A model generated the notes under the pieces. The model was not told the DNA's origin. It saw nothing but the letters and a program-made list of their open reading frames with translations, and searched no databases. From Loktanella sp. M215 (GTDB taxonomy: Bacteria; Pseudomonadota; Alphaproteobacteria; Rhodobacterales; Rhodobacteraceae): a stretch of 64,000 nt of DNA. Shown in pieces: positions 8,665-16,994 of the stretch. A program made the position numbers and the translations under genes. Each line of letters opens with the position of its first letter. The stretch's first letter is position 1. The DNA is taken from positions 3,316,001 to 3,380,000 of the forward strand of contig NZ_WMEA01000001.1 in assembly GCF_021735925.1 (NCBI RefSeq), given 5' to 3'.

Positions 8665-10071
8665 TCAGATCTGGTGTTGTTCCGCAACAGCGGCGGAAAG
8701 TGCCGCCTCGAAGATCCCCAGACCTTCGTCGATCACCGCGTCGGAGGCCGTCAGCGGCACCATGATGCGCAGGGCGTTGCCATGCAGACCGCAGGACAGC
8801 AGGATCAGGCCGCGCTTCAGCGCGTGAGCGATGACCCGTTTGGTCAGATCGGCGTCAGGGTTGGCAGAGGCAAAGTCGGTCACGAATTCGACCGCGACCA
8901 TGCCGCCCAGACCCCGGATGTCCCACATGCGATAGGGGGCCGCGCGGGCACCGATCTCGGCGAATTTTACCTTGAAATGCTCGCCGATCTCGGTGGACCG
9001 CTCCAGCAGGCCCTCCTCCTCGATCGCATCGATGGCGGCGAGCGCTGCGGCACAGGCGACGGGGTTGCCGCCGTAGGTGCCGCCAAGGCCGCCCGGGATC
9101 ATCGCGTCCATGACGTCGGCACGACCGATGACACCAGCGATGGGATAGCCGCCGGCCATGGATTTCGCCACAGTAATCAGGTCAGGCACGACGCCCGAAT
9201 GTTCGATGGCAAACCACTTGCCGGTCCGGCCAAAGCCCGCCTGAATCTCGTCCGCGATCAGCATGATGCCGTGCTTGTCGCAAAGTGCGCGCAGGGCCTG
9301 CAGCATCTCGAAGGGCACGGGGGTATAACCGCCCTCGCCCAGCACGGGCTCGATGATGATGGCGGCGATGCGTTCGGGCTGCGCGTCGGTCAGCATCAGG
9401 TTGTTCAGCGCCGTCAGCGCGTCCTGCACGGTGATGCCGTCACGGACGTTCGGGAAGGGTGCGCGATAGATATCGGACGGGAACGGACCCACGTCCTTTT
9501 TATAGGGGCTGATCTTGCCGGTCAGGCCAAGCGTCAGCAGGGTGCGGCCGTGATAGCTGCCGGTAAAGGCGATCACACCCGGACGACCCGTTGCGGCGCG
9601 GGCGATCTTGACGGCGTTCTCGACCGCTTCGGCACCGGTGGTGACCAGCAGCGTCTTTTTCGCATGCTCGCCGGGGGCCAGCGCGTTCAGACGCTCTGCC
9701 AAGGCGACGTAGGGTTCGTACTGCACGACCTGAAACGAGGTATGCGTGTAAAGGTCTTCCTGCGCCTTGGCGGCGGCAATTACCTTGGGGTGACGGTGGC
9801 CGGTGTTCAGCACGGCGATGCCGCCCACGAAGTCGATGTAGCGGTTCCCCTCCACGTCCCAGAGTTCCGCGTTCTCGGCGTAGCTGGCAAAGACGGGTGC
9901 GGCAGAGGACACGCCCCGCGGCACCGCCATCTCGCGCCGCTTGAGCAGCGCCGCGTTCGTCTGCTCTTCGACCGGCAGGTCGGGCACGACGGTCAGCGGT
10001 GTCCGCTTTGCGGCCTGTGCCGCCTTGGCGGGTTTCATCTTGGTCTTGCTGGTGGTGGGTTTCGTTGTCAT
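8665..10071 (-). CDS. gabT: 4-aminobutyrate-type aminotransferase
   Basis: 468 aa class-III aminotransferase. The PLP lysine is K303 in [13 protein letters not shown]274 in [14 protein letters not shown] binds the pyridine nitrogen, and [15 protein letters not shown] (144-158) binds phosphate. It transfers the amino group of GABA or a related omega-amine to 2-oxoglutarate. The first about 25 residues form a Lys/Thr/Ala-rich extension not needed for the fold; a later start around 115-150 bases downstream is possible but less well marked. It faces the divergent XRE-cupin regulator across a 206-base gap, an arrangement common for GABA and polyamine catabolic genes. It has its own terminator. Confidence 0.88.
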   Translation of the reverse strand: MTTKPTTSKTKMKPAKAAQAAKRTPLTVVPDLPVEEQTNAALLKRREMAVPRGVSSAAPVFASYAENAELWDVEGNRYIDFVGGIAVLNTGHRHPKVIAAAKAQEDLYTHTSFQVVQYEPYVALAERLNALAPGEHAKKTLLVTTGAEAVENAVKIARAATGRPGVIAFTGSYHGRTLLTLGLTGKISPYKKDVGPFPSDIYRAPFPNVRDGITVQDALTALNNLMLTDAQPERIAAIIIEPVLGEGGYTPVPFEMLQALRALCDKHGIMLIADEIQAGFGRTGKWFAIEHSGVVPDLITVAKSMAGGYPIAGVIGRADVMDAMIPGGLGGTYGGNPVACAAALAAIDAIEEEGLLERSTEIGEHFKVKFAEIGARAAPYRMWDIRGLGGMVAVEFVTDFASANPDADLTKRVIAHALKRGLILLSCGLHGNALRIMVPLTASDAVIDEGLGIFEAALSAAVAEQHQI

Positions 10072-10126
10072 GCGCGCAGTCCTTTGCGGGCCAGAGGTGT
10101 GTAGAATCCAAGTGGTGTCTGTTTAA

Positions 10127-10148
10127 TATAATTGTCAAACGGGCAATT
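10127..10148. promoter_or_regulatory. Putative promoter/operator between gabT and its divergent regulator
   Basis: A perfect TATAAT hexamer (10127-10132, plus sense) abuts an imperfect inverted repeat AATTG-N9-CAATT (10130-10148). The overlap of a -10-like box with a dyad in this divergent gap suggests an autoregulator site. No convincing -35 box was found for either direction. Confidence 0.4.
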
Positions 10149-10277
10149 CGTTCCCTTTTGCGTCATTTATGTTCTGGAAGCGACGTCACGCCGTTTTCGC
10201 TTGATCATTGTGCGACATGCCCGCCTAAATGCCGACACGGTGACGATCCCGCACCGCACGCAGGCTGGGAGGCTTCC

Positions 10278-10844
10278 TTGGATATCGGTGAACGGCTGCG
10301 ATCCCTGCGCGAACAGCACGGCCTGTCCCAGCGCGAACTGGCGACCCGCGCGGGGCTGACCAACGGCACGATCAGCCTGATCGAAAAGAACAAGACCTCG
10401 CCTTCGGTCGCGTCCCTGAAGTCGCTGCTGGACGCGATCCCGATCAGCATGGCGGAATTCTTTACCCCACCGGAGCCGCCTGCCCCCGACGCCTCGCGCT
10501 ATTTCTTCAAGGCCGACCAGTTTCATGAGATCGCACCGCAGGATGCGGACCCTCGCCCACACGTGTCCCTGCGGCAATTGGGTCGCGCGAACGAACACGC
10601 GCTGCAACTGTTGCACGAAACCTATCCCGCCGGGGCCGACACCGGCCCCGAATGGCTAAGCCATGCGGGTGAAGAGGCGGGGATCGTCGTGAAGGGCGTG
10701 GTCGAAGTGACTGTCGACGGGGCCGTCGCACTGCTGGGCCCCGGCGACGGCTATATCTTCGACAGCCGCCTGCCACACCGGTTCCGCAATCCCGCCGATG
10801 CGGTCTGCGAGGTGATCAGCGCCTGCACGCCGCCGACGTTCTAG
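10278..10844 (+). CDS. XRE-family regulator with C-terminal cupin (PuuR-like)
   Basis: 188 aa from a TTG start at 10278, chosen because GGGAGG sits about six bases upstream and the helix-turn-helix begins at once. Residues 3-58 are the HTH (LRSLREQHGLSQRELATRAG, then TNGTISLIEKNKTSPS). Residues about 75-185 are a cupin barrel (HAGEEAGIVVKG, GDGYIFDSRLPHRF), the usual ligand-sensing half. PuuR-like proteins of this build repress polyamine or GABA genes. Divergence from the gabT-like gene supports control of that gene, possibly with the rest of the cluster. It ends three bases before the convergent ClpP-like gene. Confidence 0.85.
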   Translation: MDIGERLRSLREQHGLSQRELATRAGLTNGTISLIEKNKTSPSVASLKSLLDAIPISMAEFFTPPEPPAPDASRYFFKADQFHEIAPQDADPRPHVSLRQLGRANEHALQLLHETYPAGADTGPEWLSHAGEEAGIVVKGVVEVTVDGAVALLGPGDGYIFDSRLPHRFRNPADAVCEVISACTPPTF

Positions 10845-10847
10845 GCA

Positions 10848-11270
10848 TCAGTGATCGCAGATCCGGACCTGCGGATCGAGTTTCACGTAGTCCACCGCCT
10901 TCATCTTGTGGATCTGTGTCGGCGGAATGTACTGCCACTTGGCCAGATAGCGCCGTTTCGCCTCGCCGCGCAGGTAGCGTGCCATCTGCTGGTTGCCGAT
11001 CGGCCCCTGATTGATGTTGGACCCGTGAAACCCGACCGAGGCACCGGGACCGAGACAGGCATTGGGCAGCGTCGTGAAGATCACGCAGGCCGAGCGGCAG
11101 AAGCCACGGATCTCGACCCGACCGCCCCAAGCCAGCAGGTCGGCGCGATCCGCCTCGGCACTGATCAACTGGCCGCCTCCGTCGCTCATCAGGACGTAGG
11201 GTTCGGTCGTGGGTGGTGGCCTGCGGTCGGTGCAGAGCCCCAATTGGCAGGCAATGGCAAACAAGAGCAT
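10848..11270 (-). CDS. Small secreted ClpP-like protein, function unknown
   Basis: 140 aa. A short hydrophobic start (MLLFAIACQLGLC) could be a signal or lipoprotein signal. The middle, RVEIRGFCRSACVIFTTLPN followed by GASVGFHGSN, resembles the ClpP/crotonase fold of predicted periplasmic proteins, where the Ser of an SAC motif is the nucleophile. Cysteines are frequent (seven), consistent with an exported disulfide-bonded protein. The ATG at 11270 has AAGG at suitable distance. It stands alone between the convergent XRE gene and the acyl-CoA synthetase gene upstream on the same strand. The role is unknown; peptidase activity is only suggested. Confidence 0.6.
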   Translation of the reverse strand: MLLFAIACQLGLCTDRRPPPTTEPYVLMSDGGGQLISAEADRADLLAWGGRVEIRGFCRSACVIFTTLPNACLGPGASVGFHGSNINQGPIGNQQMARYLRGEAKRRYLAKWQYIPPTQIHKMKAVDYVKLDPQVRICDH

Positions 11271-11391
11271 GTGCGACCCTTTCCGTGGTTACCGCGATCA
11301 TCGGCGGGCAAGGGTCGCGTCGCAAGGCCGTGCGGCACCGGGTGGCGCAAGCTTGCCGGTGGCCGAAGCGTGGCCACGCCGGAGCCTCCGG

Positions 11392-11412
11392 CGGGCGTTT
11401 ATCCGGCCAGGT
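11392..11412. repeat. Interspersed short repeat, copy B
   Basis: This 21-base segment, with core GGGCGTTTATCCGGCCAGG, is identical to 39606-39626 and related to 2181-2207. It follows a GGAGCCTCCGG stretch in the gap between two minus-strand genes. Function unknown. Confidence 0.65.
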
Positions 11413-11465
11413 TAATAGGGGCCGCCGCGCGGCGGGGCGGCGGCTGGGACGTTGTCGGGTGGCGG

Positions 11466-13349
11466 TCAGTCGGCCATGTCCCAAGCGGTGGTGAAGTTGG
11501 ACAGGACCGCGCTGATCTGGTCGCGCGATGCGGTGCCGCCGATATGGGCGACGAGGCCCAGTTTCTTGTCTTCGGTGACGGCAGTGACAGTGGCCGGGAC
11601 GCCTGCATCCTTGAGCGCCGCGTCAAAGACGCGGGTGATCGCCCGGCGGCGCAATTCGGGTTTGAAGATCTTGCCGACGGCGGTCTTGGGCAATTCGCCC
11701 ATGATTTCGAGGTGGCGCGGGTGGGCGGCGCGTTCGTTGATCTTCGCTTTGGCGAAGTCCAGCAATTCGGCCTCTGTCACCGTGACGCCGTCGACGAGTT
11801 CGACGTAGGCGCAGGGGATTTCGCCCGCGTGGGCGTCCGGCTGGCCGATGGCACCGGCAAAGGCCACGGCGGCGTGGCCGGCCAGTGCCTCCTCGATCTC
11901 GGCGGGGTCGATGTTGTGACCGCCACGGATGATCAGGTCCTTGGCGCGCCCGGTGATCCAAATATAGCCGTCTTCGTCGATCCGGCCCAGATCGCCGGTG
12001 CGCAGGAAGGCCGCGGCGTGGTTATCGTCCGCATAGAACAGGTTCCGGTTCTTGTCCGGGTCCGTATAGGTATGGCCCTGAAAGACACCGGGGTTGGAGA
12101 CGCAGATTTCGCCGATCTCGTCCACAGCGCAGGCGGTGTGCTTGTCCACGTCCATGATCCGGACGCGGGTGTAGGGGAACGGTATCCCGATCGAGCCGAT
12201 TTTCTTGGTCCCCTCCGGCGGATTGATCGAGACGAGGCAGGTCGCCTCGGTCAGGCCGTAGCCTTCGCAGATGGTGACACCCGCCGCTTCCTCGAACCGG
12301 CGATAGAGTTCGAGCGGCAGCGGGGCGGAGCCGCAGAAGGCGAGTTTGAGCGTGGAAATATCGGCGTTGACCGGACGCTGCATCAGGGCGGACATGGCCG
12401 TGGGGACGGTGATCATGAAGGTCACCTTGTGACGCTCGATCAGCTTCCAGAAGTTGTCGAAGACCCCTGCCCCGCGATAGCCCTGCGGCGTCGGAAAGAC
12501 GATCTGCGCACCCGACGCCAATGAGGCGCCCAGCGAGACGATGGTGGCAAAAACGTGGAACAGCGGCAACGGGCAAATCTGCACGTCCTGTTCGGTAAAC
12601 AGCAGTTCCGCACCCAGCCAGCCGTTGTAGATGATGCCAGAATAAAGGTGCTGCACGACCTTGGGCATGCCCGTGGTGCCGCCGGTATGAAAATAGGCGG
12701 CGACCCGGTCGGTGGGGCTGTCGATGAACTGCAGGGACTTGGGTTGCTTTTTCACGGCCTTGTCGAAGTCCATGATCTTGGCCTTGTGGTCGGCCACGTT
12801 CTTGGGCCGGATCCAGGGCACGATCAGCTTCTTGGCGCCGGTCAGATAGCGCAGCAGGTCGACTTCGATCACATGGCTGACGCCGGGGGCGAGCGCCACG
12901 GCGGCGGCGGCCTTTTGCGCCACGTCGGACTTGGGGAAGGATTTCATCGTAACCAGCACCTTGGCGCCCGTCTCTCGCAATATGGCCGCGATCTGTTCGG
13001 GTTCCAGCAGCGGGTTGATCGGGTTCACGATGCCCGCGATCTGGCCTCCGAAATAGGTCAGCACCGCCTCGGTGCAATTGGGCAGCATGTAGGCCACGAC
13101 GTCGCCTTCGCGCACGCCCAGGCTGCGGAAAAGATTCGCGGTCTGCGTGGTGCGGTCCAGCGTCTGTTGCCAGGTCAGAGTTTCCGCCGGGCTTTTGGGC
13201 CCGGATTCAAGCTGGAACGTGACGGCAGGCCGGTCGGGGAATCGCGTGGCCGTGCGGGTCAGCTGGGCAAAGGTCGTGACGGGCACCTCGCGGTCGGCCC
13301 AGCTTGTGGCCTCGTAAGCCTCTGCATCGGCCCGGCTTGCATATCCCAT
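11466..13349 (-). CDS. Acyl-CoA synthetase (AMP-binding, ANL superfamily)
   Basis: 627 aa from the ATG at 13349, which has GGGAGGG close upstream; a start 19 codons earlier lacks one. The P-loop-like AMP motif YFHTGGTTGMPK is at about residue 195, the GYGLTEA motif follows, and the adenylate-binding TGDLGRIDEDGYIWITGR and the hinge/Lys region (PKTAVGKIFKPELRRR) come near the C-terminus. It activates a carboxylic acid to its CoA thioester through an acyl-adenylate. Length and sequence suggest a medium or long chain fatty or aromatic acid, not decidable here. It is followed by a 195-base gap and has no operon partner. Confidence 0.87.
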   Translation of the reverse strand: MGYASRADAEAYEATSWADREVPVTTFAQLTRTATRFPDRPAVTFQLESGPKSPAETLTWQQTLDRTTQTANLFRSLGVREGDVVAYMLPNCTEAVLTYFGGQIAGIVNPINPLLEPEQIAAILRETGAKVLVTMKSFPKSDVAQKAAAAVALAPGVSHVIEVDLLRYLTGAKKLIVPWIRPKNVADHKAKIMDFDKAVKKQPKSLQFIDSPTDRVAAYFHTGGTTGMPKVVQHLYSGIIYNGWLGAELLFTEQDVQICPLPLFHVFATIVSLGASLASGAQIVFPTPQGYRGAGVFDNFWKLIERHKVTFMITVPTAMSALMQRPVNADISTLKLAFCGSAPLPLELYRRFEEAAGVTICEGYGLTEATCLVSINPPEGTKKIGSIGIPFPYTRVRIMDVDKHTACAVDEIGEICVSNPGVFQGHTYTDPDKNRNLFYADDNHAAAFLRTGDLGRIDEDGYIWITGRAKDLIIRGGHNIDPAEIEEALAGHAAVAFAGAIGQPDAHAGEIPCAYVELVDGVTVTEAELLDFAKAKINERAAHPRHLEIMGELPKTAVGKIFKPELRRRAITRVFDAALKDAGVPATVTAVTEDKKLGLVAHIGGTASRDQISAVLSNFTTAWDMAD

Positions 13350-13453
13350 GGTGTCCCTCCCAGAACGTCGGCGGCCGTTCACCGGCCTGTCATTGCCCGC
13401 AGACACTGGACGAAAACCCGCAGGGGCTGCAAGTCTGACGCCACGATAATTGC

Positions 13454-15247
13454 TTATTCCGCCGCCAATCCGGCGGTAAACTGAAGCCGGGCCAGCCGCG
13501 CGTAAAGGCCGTTTTCTGCGACAAGGCTGTCGTGGGTACCGGTGGCCACGATGCGGCCGCCTTCAAACACGAGGATGCGGTCGGCCTTTTTCACCGTCGC
13601 CAGACGGTGCGCTACGATCAGCGTGGTGCGGGTGCTGGCCAGATCGTCGACGGCGGCCTGCACCAGACGCTCTGATTCCGCATCGAGTGCCGATGTCGCC
13701 TCGTCCAGCAGCAGGACCGGTGCGTCGCGCAGGATGGCACGGGCGATGGCGATCCGCTGCTTCTGCCCGCCCGACAGCATGACGCCGCGTTCGCCGACGT
13801 AAGAATCGTAGCCTTCCGGCAGGGCGGTCAGGAAATCGTGGGCGGCGGCGGCTTTCGCCGCGGCCTCGACCTGCGCGTCGGTGGCGTCGGGACGGCCGAA
13901 GCGGATGTTTTCGCGGGCGGTGTCGCCGAAGATCACTGGATCCTGCGGCACGAGGGCCAGCTGGTGGCGGAACGCGCCGCGGTCCATGTCGCGCAGGTCC
14001 ACGCCGTCAAGGCGGATCGACCCTTCGCTGGGATCGTAGAAGCGCTGCAGCAGCTGGATGATCGTCGTCTTGCCGGCGCCTGACGGGCCAACGAGGGCGA
14101 CGGTTTCGCCGGGCTCGACCGTCAGGGTGATGTGGTCGAGGGCGGCCACGGTCGGCCGGCCCGGATAGCGGAAGGTCACGTCGTCAAAGACGATCTGACC
14201 GCGGGCCACATCCGGCACGGGCACCGGGTTGGCGGGGTCGGTGACCGCATCCTCAGCGTTCAGCAATTCCACCAGACGCTCTGTCGCACCGGCGGCGCGC
14301 TGCAACTCGCCCCAGACCTCGGTCAGGGCGCCGACGGCGCCGGCGACCATGACGGAGTAGATGACGAACTGCACCAGCTCACCCACGCTCATGGCCCCAC
14401 CGCGCACGTCGTGGGCACCGATCCAGAGCACGCCGACGATGCCCGCGAAGATCAGAAAGATCACGATGGCCGTCATCCAGGCGCGCACACCGATCCGGGT
14501 GCGGGCGGCACGATAGCTCTTTTCCGTGACCTCCCAGAACTTCGCGCGGCTCAGGTCCTCGTGGGTGAAGGCCTGCACGGTCTGCACGGACAACAGCGCC
14601 TCGGACGCGTTGCCGGACGACTGCGCGATCCAGTCCTGATTTTCGCGGCTGAGCTTGCGCAACCGGCGGCCCAGCACAACGATCGGCACGATCACCGCGG
14701 GCACCAGCAGCAGCACGAGGCCAGTCAGCTTGAACGAGGTGAACATCATCAGGACCAGACCGCCTGCAAAGATCAGCGCGTTGCGCAGCGCGATCGAGAC
14801 AGAGGACCCGATGACCGACAGGATCAGCGTGGTGTCCGTGGTGATGCGGCTCAGCACCTCGCCGGTCATGATGTTTTCGAAGAATGCGGGCGACATGCCG
14901 ATCATGCGATCAAAAACGGCGGTGCGGATATCGGCCACAACCCGTTCACCCAGGCGCGTCACGAGGTAATAGCGCAACGCGGTGCCCACCGCGAGCAGGG
15001 CCGCGATGATGAGTGCGATGGCAAAGTAGCGGTCCAGCAGCTGGCCCGCCTGCACATCGAAATTGTCCACCACGCGGCGCACCGCCAGCGGCAGGATCAG
15101 CGAGATGATGGCCGTCGCCGTCAGCGCCGTCGCGGCCAGCGCCATCAGGCGGCGGTAGGGCGTCAGAAAGGGCCACAACTGGCGCAGCGCGCCCATGTTC
15201 TTGGATTTGGCGCGTTCCGCGTCGAGGGCATTGGGCGCGTCGGCCAT
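13454..15247 (-). CDS. ABC exporter, fused membrane and ATPase domains (MsbA-like)
   Basis: 597 aa half-transporter from the ATG at 15247 (AGGA nine bases upstream; a start 26 codons earlier encodes an implausible Cys-rich stretch). Residues about 35-310 hold the six-helix exporter domain. The ATPase follows with Walker A GPSGAGKTT, signature LSGGQKQR and Walker B VLLLDEATSALD. Works as a homodimer exporting lipid, peptide or drug substrates across the inner membrane. MsbA-like lipid flippases and multidrug exporters share this build and cannot be told apart by eye. It ends about 105 bases before the acyl-CoA synthetase start. Confidence 0.9.
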   Translation of the reverse strand: MADAPNALDAERAKSKNMGALRQLWPFLTPYRRLMALAATALTATAIISLILPLAVRRVVDNFDVQAGQLLDRYFAIALIIAALLAVGTALRYYLVTRLGERVVADIRTAVFDRMIGMSPAFFENIMTGEVLSRITTDTTLILSVIGSSVSIALRNALIFAGGLVLMMFTSFKLTGLVLLLVPAVIVPIVVLGRRLRKLSRENQDWIAQSSGNASEALLSVQTVQAFTHEDLSRAKFWEVTEKSYRAARTRIGVRAWMTAIVIFLIFAGIVGVLWIGAHDVRGGAMSVGELVQFVIYSVMVAGAVGALTEVWGELQRAAGATERLVELLNAEDAVTDPANPVPVPDVARGQIVFDDVTFRYPGRPTVAALDHITLTVEPGETVALVGPSGAGKTTIIQLLQRFYDPSEGSIRLDGVDLRDMDRGAFRHQLALVPQDPVIFGDTARENIRFGRPDATDAQVEAAAKAAAAHDFLTALPEGYDSYVGERGVMLSGGQKQRIAIARAILRDAPVLLLDEATSALDAESERLVQAAVDDLASTRTTLIVAHRLATVKKADRILVFEGGRIVATGTHDSLVAENGLYARLARLQFTAGLAAE

Positions 15248-15359
15248 GGTGTTTCGTCCTGCTTGCAATGAATCGCACATAAAACCGCAGCGCCCGCGAC
15301 ACAAGCAAAACGCGCTGCGGCGCATTGCCGGACTTCGTCGGTTTGACGGTAAGGAGCGG

Positions 15360-15434
15360 TGGAGCGGGCGGAGGGAATCGAACCCTCATCTTCAGTTTGG
15401 AAAACTGAGGTCTTAACCATTACACAACGCCCGC
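15360..15434 (-). tRNA. tRNA-Gly (anticodon TCC)
   Basis: A 75-base cloverleaf: acceptor GCGGGCG pairs with CGCCCGC, the anticodon stem-loop is TCAGT-TTTCCAA-ACTGA with anticodon TCC, and the T arm carries GGTTCGATTCC. Discriminator T and CCA are encoded. Decayed mobile DNA begins on its 5' side. Confidence 0.97.
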
Positions 15435-15519
15435 GACCGATCGGACAGTTAATTCACCTGCGATACGAGGTCAAGAAGCAGGTTTCAAATCATTCTGCAG
15501 TTCAGACAAGAGCAGCAAC

Positions 15520-15759
15520 TTATATCCGCAACGGCACCTTCGCTGCGCTTTGCATAAAGTGCCAACGTGCGCTCATCAGGCCGTACCGCTTGCTGCGGAT
15601 ATCTGCGGCGAATAACAGCCCAGATGTGTCATACCGAAACCGGATTGTTTCGTGGCTGATCGCGATGCCGCGTTCATGCAACAGATTTCCCACATTACTC
15701 TGCGAAAGCGGCAACCGCACAGACTGCATCGTGGCCAAACAAATCTGCTGGCATGTCAA
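15520..15759 (-). pseudogene. IS6-family transposase remnant
   Basis: The minus strand reads LPLSQSNVGNLLHERGIAIS then HETIRFRYDTSGLLFAADIR, followed by a degenerate RWHF stretch. This matches the N-terminal HTH part of IS6-family transposases (pattern LS-RNVE-LL-ERGI-SHET-R-W---FG--FA--IR) just ahead of where the first catalytic Asp would be. Only about 70 of some 230 residues remain, with no DDE residues, so it is inactive. No terminal repeats were found around it. It lies next to tRNA-Gly in a stretch of broken mobile genes. Confidence 0.65.
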
Positions 15760-15832
15760 GAAGATTAGCGTTTGGTCATCCGTAAACGCTACGGGGCCGC
15801 CCCGTCAGCCTCAACCATGAATTCCTCTGGCA

Positions 15833-16093
15833 TTGCCCGCCGCGATCAAGCTGGATGATCTGTCCCGCAAGAACATTGGGCAAGCCTTGTTTGAGGGCGA
15901 GACGCATCCAGTGTTTTACCGGATGGGGCATACGGGTGAGGGGTTTTATCTGGACCTGGGCGGCGCGGATTGGACCGTGGTCGACATTGACGCAGAAGGC
16001 TGGCGCGAGAGGCCAATGGACAGCCAGCGTTTCGGCCGCTCACCCGGTATGGCGGCCCTGCCCCAACACATCTGCTTAAACATCTTGAGCTGA
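15833..16093 (+). pseudogene. Fragment of a phage/plasmid-type ATP-binding protein
   Basis: The fragment VFYRMGHTGEGFYLDLGG, then DWTVVDIDAEGW and RFGRSPGMAALP, follows the pattern YLDLGD--W-AVEI---GW-----P--FRR--GM--LP seen in ATP-binding proteins of phage and plasmid replication or primase type. Only this short N-terminal-side block survives, and the reading frame then closes without the P-loop part. It is therefore read as a relic of an integrated element. Family assignment is from memory of the motif pattern. Confidence 0.5.
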
Positions 16094-16186
16094 GTTTCAA
16101 AAAGACGCTGGACGCGGAGAGCCTGCGGAAGCTTCGTAAAATGACTGCCTGAATTTGAAGACGTCGAGGCAGATGAAAAGGCGTAG

Positions 16187-16555
16187 GACCTTGCAGAGGT
16201 TTTCCCGGATCTGGAGGCTGCGATCGATTTTCTCATATCCTGGCCAGCATTGGTCCACGCCGCTCGGCTTGCGCTGACCCGTTCGGTTGAACTGGACGGC
16301 AATCGATATGAAACAGTGACCCCGGCCGCCGACGCTCTGTCCGACAAACACCCCCTTGCTACCGTCCTATTGCGACGTGCGAAGATCGACGATGCCCTCA
16401 ACGGCGCGAAATCATCGCGCTACTGTCATGCCGCTTGGCACTTTGACGCATGCCAATCGCGTGACGCAATCATCAAGGACTATCGAACCCATACAGGTCA
16501 TGAAGCGTTTGCTGCGTATCTGGATCAAATGCATCATTGCAAATCCGGCTTCTAG
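16187..16555 (+). pseudogene. C-terminal remnant of a DUF6880-type protein
   Basis: In the frame ending at the TAG of 16553-16555 the text reads VFPDLEAAIDFLISWPALVH, then ADALSDKHPLATVLLRRAKI and a HCKSGF ending. This resembles the C-terminal third of DUF6880 proteins (helical repeats, closing with HPLAATLLLRAMI and GRKSGFW). The N-terminal two thirds are absent or scrambled by stops upstream. Function of the family is unknown. Confidence 0.5.
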
Positions 16556-16934
16556 GACCTTGTCGCGTAGTTTCGGCCCGCACAATCATTGTTGCATTAC
16601 GCCGCAAACGTCAGCCGCGAGCGCTCATTGCCGCAACGTGCTACCTGGCCAATCGGCAGCGCGGTTTTACCAATGTGTCATGGCAAGCTATTTTCTCGCC
16701 CTCTCGGTGGGCGTTCATCTTGCTATAGGAACAGACCGTTTCGCATCTCCACTCCGCCCAAGCCCATCTTAAACCAAAACATAGCTAACGCTTTAACGAG
16801 AGATGTGAGGGGTGCGGGGTGTGGGTCAGAGATGCCGCCTCACGACGCAGAACTACCTAATTGACGTTACGGCAGATACGCCTCATAATTGGACCAGCAA
16901 GAGAAAAAATGCACTTCGGATGAGGTGATATTTT
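16556..16934. other. Gene-free stretch
   Basis: No coding signal was found on either strand. The base composition is more AT-rich toward the end, consistent with a promoter region for the peroxidase gene downstream. Confidence 0.6.
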
Positions 16935-16994
16935 ATGTCGTTTTTGCTCCGCATTTTTACTGCAACGTTTTCGACATTTGAAGGTGCCGTATGA
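16935..16994 (+). CDS. 19-residue small ORF coupled to the peroxidase gene
   Basis: ATG at 16935 is preceded by GAGGTGA (16922-16928) at an ideal six-base distance. It encodes MSFLLRIFTATFSTFEGAV and its stop overlaps the peroxidase ATG as ATGA (16991-16994). The peroxidase start has no ribosome site of its own, so translation probably passes through this ORF. The peptide is hydrophobic, rich in Thr/Ser/Phe and without Cys. It may be only a coupling leader, or a product in its own right, such as a very short substrate for the YcaO enzyme 5 kb away. Expression is unproven. Confidence 0.5.
   Translation: MSFLLRIFTATFSTFEGAV

Noticed and set aside
8665..10844. Whole polyamine Puu pathway
   Set aside because: Only the aminotransferase and PuuR-like regulator fit; no PuuA, PuuB, PuuC or PuuD homologue is present.
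12022..13077. Minus-strand 351-codon frame inside the acyl-CoA synthetase gene
   Set aside because: Arg-rich shadow of the real frame with no family features.
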